A DNA stretch of 64,000 nucleotides. Source: Prinia subflava (taxonomy: Eukaryota; Chordata; Aves; Passeriformes; Cisticolidae). A program made the translations under genes and the position numbers. The stretch is taken from the NCBI RefSeq assembly GCF_021018805.1, contig NC_086248.1:98045239-98109238 (forward strand), read 5' to 3'. Below the pieces are notes generated by a model. It worked only from the letters and a program-made list of their open reading frames with translations. It ran no database searches and was not told the DNA's origin. This document shows, one piece after another, positions 57,101-64,000 of the stretch (position 1 is its first letter; every line of letters starts with the position of its first letter).

Positions 57101-60100
57101 ATAAGCAACAGAAGAAACCTCTGCTGCTCATTAATATTCTGGCTAAATTAATTTGGAATGATCAGTCCAGCACCAGTTTTAATGTGCAGCTGCTTTAGAT
57201 GGCTGGAGAGTTAAAGGAAGCCTGGTATGGGTGTCCAGCTTATGTTGAGACTTACATGCTGAAATCCAGTGGTGTTTTTTCCAGATTTATGGATGTTTTT
57301 CCAACGTCCAGGGTTCTGTTTCTCACTGGAAGTGCCTTCAGAACCCCGTAAGAATAAAAACCTGTTGCAAGCTACTGCCTCTCCAACTGAGTCTAAGTTT
57401 CAAATGGAGCTGCACTGTAGTGCAAAGCTGACAAAAAGCAACACATAAATTTACAGATAAGAATGCTCGTTTTGTGATGCTGGGGGCTGTTTTGTCTTCT
57501 CTGATACTGTTTGGGCACTAAAGAAACCCAAACTGGTTCTGTGTGATGTATAAAAGAAATCATGACTGGGTTTCAAGGCTGGGTTTTGCATAAGCAGTCA
57601 TGTAATAATCATCTATCAACTGTCCACCACAATGAATGATGTCTCTCATTTTCCTGTGATTTACATGAAAAAGTGTCCAGACAAGTTATTGCTACTGCAC
57701 AGGGTTAAATTCAGTTTTAAAACCAACCAGCCATCCAACCAAACAAAGAGGAAAAAAAGAAGGAGCACTGAAAGCTTATAGGTAACCTGATAGATGTAAC
57801 AAAAGAATGATATTGCGAAATTAGGGCTGTTCCCAAGGGTGAAGGATTTGTGAATCTGCAAGTCAGTAAAAATGTTTTTAGGGTTATTTTTAAGAGCCCT
57901 AGTGATTTAGAGTTGCACCATGGGGACATGTTTATAACACAGCACCTGAACAAAGTCTCCCCAGTCCTCAGTTTTCTGAAAGATCACAAGCCTCTGCACT
58001 GCTCCCATGGCCCAAGCCGTGCTTGTGTCAGGTGCTAAACATGCACTGTGTGGTCCTAACTAACTCTGGCCATGGAGACACCTGATGATCCACGTCTGTG
58101 TTGCTGCAGCAGACAGATAAAAACCCTGCCTCCTTTTCACAACTTTGGAGCAGTTGTGTGAGCCTCTTCTAGAGGCACCACATCCTGGTGCCGTAGTGGT
58201 GTTCTGGCATTTGAAATGTTTTCAGAAGAATCAGTGTTACAAGCAGTTTGAGCAGTTTTCATGAATTCTGATCCTGCTGAGAATTCCTGGATCATCCCCA
58301 TGGACATCCAGCCTATGTTGTGTAGCAGAGATGATGTTTTCTCTAAATACTGAGTCAGACCCAAAGCCTACATGTAGTCACAACCAGATCCAAGGGTATT
58401 ACTAACATTAGCTCTGACCCTCTTAGCCTAAGCTCACACAATTTAGATAGCTTTTAGAAACTTCACTGGACTCCAGCTGCCCATGCCCACTGACAACAGG
58501 GATGTGCAGCAAGGATCCTCTCACCAGAAGCAGAAGAACATGTGGTGGTCGGAGAGGGCACTTCTAATCTTCATACTGAGGCTGCTGTCACCTCCTTACT
58601 AATCCTTGGGAAGTTGATCTGGGGGCTGTGCAGAAGGCAAGGTGAAAAGAAGGTTTCCTGGAGTTTTGGCAGTGGTGGGAAGCACTGCCTGACACGAGCT
58701 GATGAAGGGCAAGGTGGATGGTGTGAGGCTGGGGAGTAACCATGGACAATTCAGATGATTTGAGCATGAAAACACCTGCACCCAGGGGTGCAGAGTGGCT
58801 GGGTGGATCTCAGATCAACACTCAAGTCTCACATTCAGGGGGGGTTTATTTTGACTCATAACTGATCCGTTGCTTGGAATGGCTGCCCCAGAATGCTGTA
58901 AGGGTTAAAAGGGATGTGCTTATCTGGTCACAACATACTTTCACTTCTGTTAATGGATCTGTTATTAGGGTGGGGTGTCAGTGCCCTGGACGTGAAACCT
59001 TGATTTGGACACGGCCCATGTGTTCATAGCAGGCACTGCTTGTCCTGTCTCTGCAGCTGTGCATTGGCAGAGCGTGCATTGGTATGTTTGCAATGGATCC
59101 TCAGCGTGAAGGATTGCAGTCATTGCATCTTGAAATTGATTTTCTTCTACGGAAAGCTGTTGGAAGCAAAAACCAATTTGGTTTGTATAAACTACATTAG
59201 AGATAAGAAGATATCCCTCAGAGTGTGTGAGATCACCTTTGAAGACGTTTTCACCCTGCCACGAGTAACAAGTTGCACAATAAAAAGAATTTCCTACAGC
59301 TGATCTGATCTCCACCCATCTGTGATTTGGCTCTGAAATGAGATAAACCTATCTCCTCTAATTCAGGACAGGTGTATCATATTTCCCAATCATATTACAG
59401 AGACTAGGGAGGCCTGGTGGTTTTAACTCTGAGTATATAACCGTGGCAAGTGAGGTAGCTTTATCTACTTTGAGGGACTAGCCTTGTAAATAAAATGTTA
59501 AACTGCTCCCTCTGATCTGAAGCTGCTCTGAAAGCTGGTCTGTGAGGTTCTACCTGTGCTGCTACCTAGCGAGCAGTGGCTCTGGAGGGTCATCTATGTG
59601 GCTTTCCTTTCTTTCTGCATGGATTTGGTATCTTGTATCTTCTGTTTGATTCAGTCCTTCCAGTCTGTTTGTTTAGGTAGTGTGGTAGCCAACCTACAGA
59701 AAGCATGCTTTAAAAGGAAGAGCAGTGAGGGGCAAAACAATAAACGCAACAAACTCACCACTTTTCCCTCCTTCCCTTCTCCCAGTCCCTTGGTCTTTTG
59801 TAACAGGTATCCCTGGTGTGTACTAGCATCTAGTTTGTAGGGTATCTAAGAGGTATCAGGGCTTGGGAAACTATAGTGGTATTGAAGGTACAGGTGGATT
59901 TGCAGTCCAACTCTGGAACGGAGCCATCCCTTCTCTTCCCTAAGAACAAGGCTGTCAGCTCCAGTTCTAAGACTGGGTACGTTTTGTGGGTCCTGAATTG
60001 CACAAGTGTCGGGTTGGCTCAGGAACACTGAGAAGTTTCTCCAAACAAGACCAGATGGATTCCTAGCAAGAGATGGCAACTCAGGTTGTCCATGAGACTA

Positions 60101-61004
60101 CAGGGGAAAAGACTGTGGCTGACCAGGCCTGGGGCAAGCATTGTTGTTAGCAGGGAACAGGGTGACATTCACAGCTGGGCTTGTTCCTTTGATGGCAGAA
60201 AGCAAATCTTCTGTTGGTTTGGCTACACGTAGCTGTGGAAATGAAAGGTGCCATGTTTATGTATCACAATAACTAATGGCCGTTGTCAAAAGGTGCTTGA
60301 GAACATGAGCACCCAGAAGTGAAAGGAAAAATCTTTGGTGCCTCAGCTGGATTTTTAAAGAAGTTACTGGTCTGGGGAAAGAAAAAGACTGACTTCAGCT
60401 TTCTGTGGCAAATACGATGGCAGCAGATGTGCAGGAAGGGACTGTGTGCTATCCAGTCTGTGACTGAAAAGGTCAGCCCTGAGCTGCCTTAATGTGAGGG
60501 AGGCAGAGTTAAGAGCTCTGCTGGCTCTGTCGGGTGTCCTGGTGCTCAGGGGCCGTGATGGGCCCCGGGGAGCCCTCTCTCCCCGGGCTCTGGAGGCTCC
60601 GTCAGTGCTGGCTGTGGGGGGATCCGTGTGCTGTGCTGTGCCCCCTGGTTGTGCTGCCCCTTCCCTTCGTGGTGTGACATTCCTGCCCCTGGGGGCTCCA
60701 TGCCAGTCCCAGCACAGCCGGGGGAGCACAGTTACCTTTGGCGGGACCCCACAGCCAGGTGTGTTCGGGCAGTCGCAGGGTGTTCCTTGGAGCCTGCTCT
60801 TTCTAGGACACCTGGCTGGGCCTGGAGCATCCTGCAGTTGTTGGCACATTATCAGCTAATTTAAAATTACTCACACAAGCCCTTATCAGTGCATGAGACC
60901 AAAGGGTGTTAGTGGGCATAATGACAAGGAAGGTTTTATGAACCACTTCATGAACCCAAATCCTCAGGAGCTATTGAGGCTGTAATTAGATTTGAGGATA
61001 AGGG

Positions 61005-61062
61005 TTTTTTTCTTCTTTCCTTTTTTTTTTTTTTTTTTTTTTTCCTTCCCTTCTTTCTTTCT
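61005..61062. repeat. Pyrimidine tract with poly(T)
   Basis: Continuous C/T run with 23 T at 61021-61043. No element that could have donated a reverse-strand poly(A) tail is recognisable next to it. Confidence 0.9.
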
Positions 61063-63039
61063 GGTAGCAAATCAAGGGAAAAATTGGAGCTCTCATTTCA
61101 TTCTTGTGTATTCAGAGTGTGGCTGCAGGCTCTACTCAGTAACACAAAGGGATTACAACTTGGTACCAAGTAGCCTGGGAGAAGTCTGAGCATGAAAGTA
61201 CAAGGGTGTGTATTTTTCTGTAGACCATGTGGATCCCTTATGAATGTGCCTGGAAAAGGCCTCCCAAGCCTTAGGAGTGATTAATAATAAAATCAACTAA
61301 TAACAAATCTGCAATGTGAAGAGAAAACTAGCCAGCATTTTGTCATGGGGAGAAAATGAGCAAACCAGCAGGGGACATGCTGATCGTGTCTGATTCATGT
61401 CGTCTCTATAATCTCAGCTAAAGTTTTAACAGCCCAGGAAGATGAATTACCCACTCTAACCAACACAGGGATCAGCATGGGGTTTATTAGAAGCAGGCTA
61501 TCATTTAACAATGTCAGGAGTGTATTTATTATTAAGCAGTAGACTCCACAGTCTAAATGGAAAACCATCACTCCTCCTTAGACACCGAACAAGGTATGTT
61601 CATAAAGCCAAATGGCCAATACATTGTATTGCCTCAACACAAATACACAGTCTGCTTTACTGGACCTCAGGGCTTTTGATGGTTAGCTACAGACTAATAA
61701 ACCAAAGTGTTGGAAGCTACTGGAGGACAAAGCTGTACACTATATGCTAATTTTGACTCTCAAAACTCCCTGGTGACTTCACTCCAGTGAAGAAAGAAAC
61801 CACAGAAAGAATTTTGGGTTCGACACAGAAGGATTGGTTACAAGTGGATGCTTATGGGCCAGGGTACAAAACCCTCTTGAAACAACTCTGCTGTCTAATA
61901 TGCACTGTGTACTTTCAGCTCAGAGACTGCTCAGCCCTTCCCCTTTTCTGGAGCCCAATGCCTTTGGCCATAAGAAGATCAGTCAGTAAAATGTCTGGTA
62001 ATACACAGTGAACATTTTGGTTTTATTTATTGCCACACTAAGATACCCAGTATGGAAGCATAAATAATACAGTTTAAGTAAACTACCACTTAATGTAGTA
62101 ATATTTCAAGATGGATGTGTGGGAAAGGCTTGGAGCTGGCCATGTTTTTAGTCCAGCTTTGCAAATCCAGAGTATTTCTGGACCAACAAACATACAATGC
62201 ACGGCCAAGGAACTCTGACATTTTGCAGTTCTGCTCTTGCTGCACACTCAAACAGCAATCACAGAAATCATCTTTTGATCTAAATGTGGGAAAGAGTTCC
62301 TGGGCACAGCCATCTGAGTGATGTGACTGTCTGTGACTGTGGGCTGCCACAACTGGCTTTGGACATCACGAAAAAAATCTTTTCTTTGCAGTTTATGAGG
62401 CCTTATCAGCCATATTTTTAACATGTCCTCCTAATAGCCCTTTTGGGAGGTACCTTGAAATATGACAATATGGATTTTCAAAATTTAGAAGCCAAACTGC
62501 AGAATGAAGTGAGAGCTGAGTCAAGGATGGAGCAAATATATCAGACTAATTTTTTACCTGTTTTTATCAGCTATTTGGGAATACCTGATTTCTGAGGTTT
62601 AAGCAATATTACAGACATTTGTTAACATTTCATGTCACTTTATTTAATTTCTCAGATTAGGGATTTGTGAACATACTAGATTAGAAATGCAGAATGTAGT
62701 TTATGCAGAGTTAATGCTGATCTTTAAACCTGCCCTTCATCAGAAGTTCCTTTGTAAAAAGAAAAATTAACCAGTTGACTTTTCTGTTAATCATTGTTGT
62801 CTTGCACTTGGAAAGGGAAATACCAAATGTCCATTTGAATGTTATTTGCAACTGAAGCCGGTCTTTCCATCTTGCTCTGTAAGATATCTTTTGGCCTGGC
62901 ATTGATCTAGAGGGTCTTGCTATAACAAGGCTTTTTCAGTTCTCTTCACCTTCAGCATTTAATTTGTCCATTCAAATTTAAAGTCCTTTTGCTATTCATT
63001 GCCATTCCCATCAGCTGCTTCTACTGCTGTCACTGTTCT

Positions 63040-63230
63040 CTGAATTCCCCATAACCATTATCCCTGATCAAGTCATAAAAGCAGATATGATACCATCTCC
63101 ACAGGAATGATTTTCATCTAGGTGTGATGAATACCTCTTGCACTGCAATAGCTTGGATTTGAGCCATGCATAATTTTTGCATTAATTATGTCATTACTGT
63201 TTAATTGCTGCAATTAACAGCATCACTTTC
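63040..63230. promoter_or_regulatory. Candidate conserved non-coding element
   Basis: Low-GC, non-repetitive stretch with ATTAATTATG, TTTAATTG and CAATTAA homeodomain-type cores around 63180-63220. Intergenic; function unproven. Confidence 0.3.
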
Positions 63231-64000
63231 TCTGAGCCATCACTGTCATCATATGGTCTCCACTTCATAGCAGGAACCCACCTGTTGGGGCACCCTATAC
63301 TGATGTATGGGGTGTCCAGTAATATCAAGAAGCTGTGCTCACCTGAGCACAGGAAAGGGAGTGTCTGAGCTAATAGCTCTTCTTTGTGAAGGCACCGAAA
63401 ACCCTGCAAGGTGACCTGCAAAATGGTGCCTCTCTGAAATGTTTCTTTTTTATGTCCTTTTTCTGTAGCTTCATATGGCTACACAAAGTACAGGAAATAC
63501 AGAATAAGGTCTCAACCTGAATTTTAAGGAGCTTCCTAAACTCAATTTATATGCCATCAAGACAGTAAGTCATCATCACCTGGAGGAGATGGGCACATTG
63601 TTTAGGAAAGGAAGACCAGGCTGGGACTGAGTGTCAGGAGGCAGACTGATGAGTGTGTGACCACACTCTTCAAAAGCATTGTAGCTGGTCGCCTCATGCA
63701 GAAAGGGATTTAGCTCATTGCTGTTAGGGTGATTTTTCTGGAAGATCTGAGTTCTTCCTACCATCTGGTGAAAATGTCAAATGGTGGACTAATGACAGCA
63801 GTGGTGTCTGGGAGTGCTTTAGGAATCTACCCCCACCTAAACCCCTGCTGCATGTGCAGGGGGGCTCTGTGCAGAGCCAGGGGTGGGTTTGTAAGGCCTC
63901 AGGGCGCCCTGAACCAGATGGAAGCATCTCACAGGTGGGCATGAGACCCTCTGTTTTCATCTCACAGCAGGGCTGGCCACAGCACAAATTGCTACACCTC

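Larger units (their letters stand above)
54136..64000. other. Intergenic region downstream of GALNT14, no supported gene
   Basis: Ten kilobases without a coding exon that I can support. In mammals the next gene on this side is, as I recall, CAPN13, at some distance; no calpain motif was seen here. The stretch contains a modest CpG-enriched patch at 60530-60780, a long pyrimidine/poly(T) tract at 61005-61062, an 87-codon open frame at 59040-59303 and AT-rich unique sequence at 60840-60990 and 63040-63230 that may be conserved non-coding DNA. Confidence 0.7.

Noticed and set aside
61021..61043. Poly(T) as the tail of a minus-strand processed pseudogene
   Set aside because: No coding remnant or target-site duplication is evident in the adjacent sequence, so a low-complexity tract is the simpler reading.
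1..64000. CRISPR arrays, bacterial operons, phage or viral genes
   Set aside because: No regular spacer arrays, no prokaryotic gene density, and no viral gene recognised on either strand.

Overview
The window is vertebrate nuclear DNA with the character of a bird genome. It contains one split gene with canonical GT..AG introns of 0.6 to 8.5 kb. Interspersed repeats are few and the recognisable ones are CR1-type LINE fragments with the typical CR1 3' end (a 'ccttccaaccca' stretch followed by 'ttctatgat' repeats). There is no Alu, B1, L1 or bacterial gene structure. The bird assignment is an inference from CR1 content and compact introns; a non-avian reptile is not formally excluded.

The gene is on the + strand. 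Thirteen exons between 14631 and 52542 join without a break in reading frame to give the last 452 residues of a polypeptide N-acetylgalactosaminyltransferase (GT27 family). The best match is GALNT14. The visible part starts with the '[20 protein letters not shown]' block of the GT-A domain, passes through the D-x-H metal site and the WGGEN acceptor/donor motif, and ends with a complete three-repeat ricin-type lectin domain and a TGA stop. About 100 N-terminal residues (cytosolic tail, membrane anchor, stem) would lie in one or two exons upstream of this window; I could not find them in bases 1-14630.

Layout: 1-14630 is the upstream intron with two CR1 fragments, several AT-rich islands and an isolated TATA-like site. 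14631-44416 carries the catalytic exons, the linker and the first lectin exon. 44417-51688 is a long intron inside the lectin domain. 51689-52542 holds the last two exons. From 52543 come the 3' UTR and then about 10 kb with no gene that I can support.

Nothing in the window looks like a new biological system. The points most worth a second look are a dispersed repeat pair in intron 14730-23222 that I cannot name, AT-rich intronic islands with octamer (POU) and homeodomain-type motifs, a tight TATA-like site 1.7 kb upstream of the first visible exon, and lectin-domain details (only the third repeat keeps a CLD aspartate; sequons at three places).
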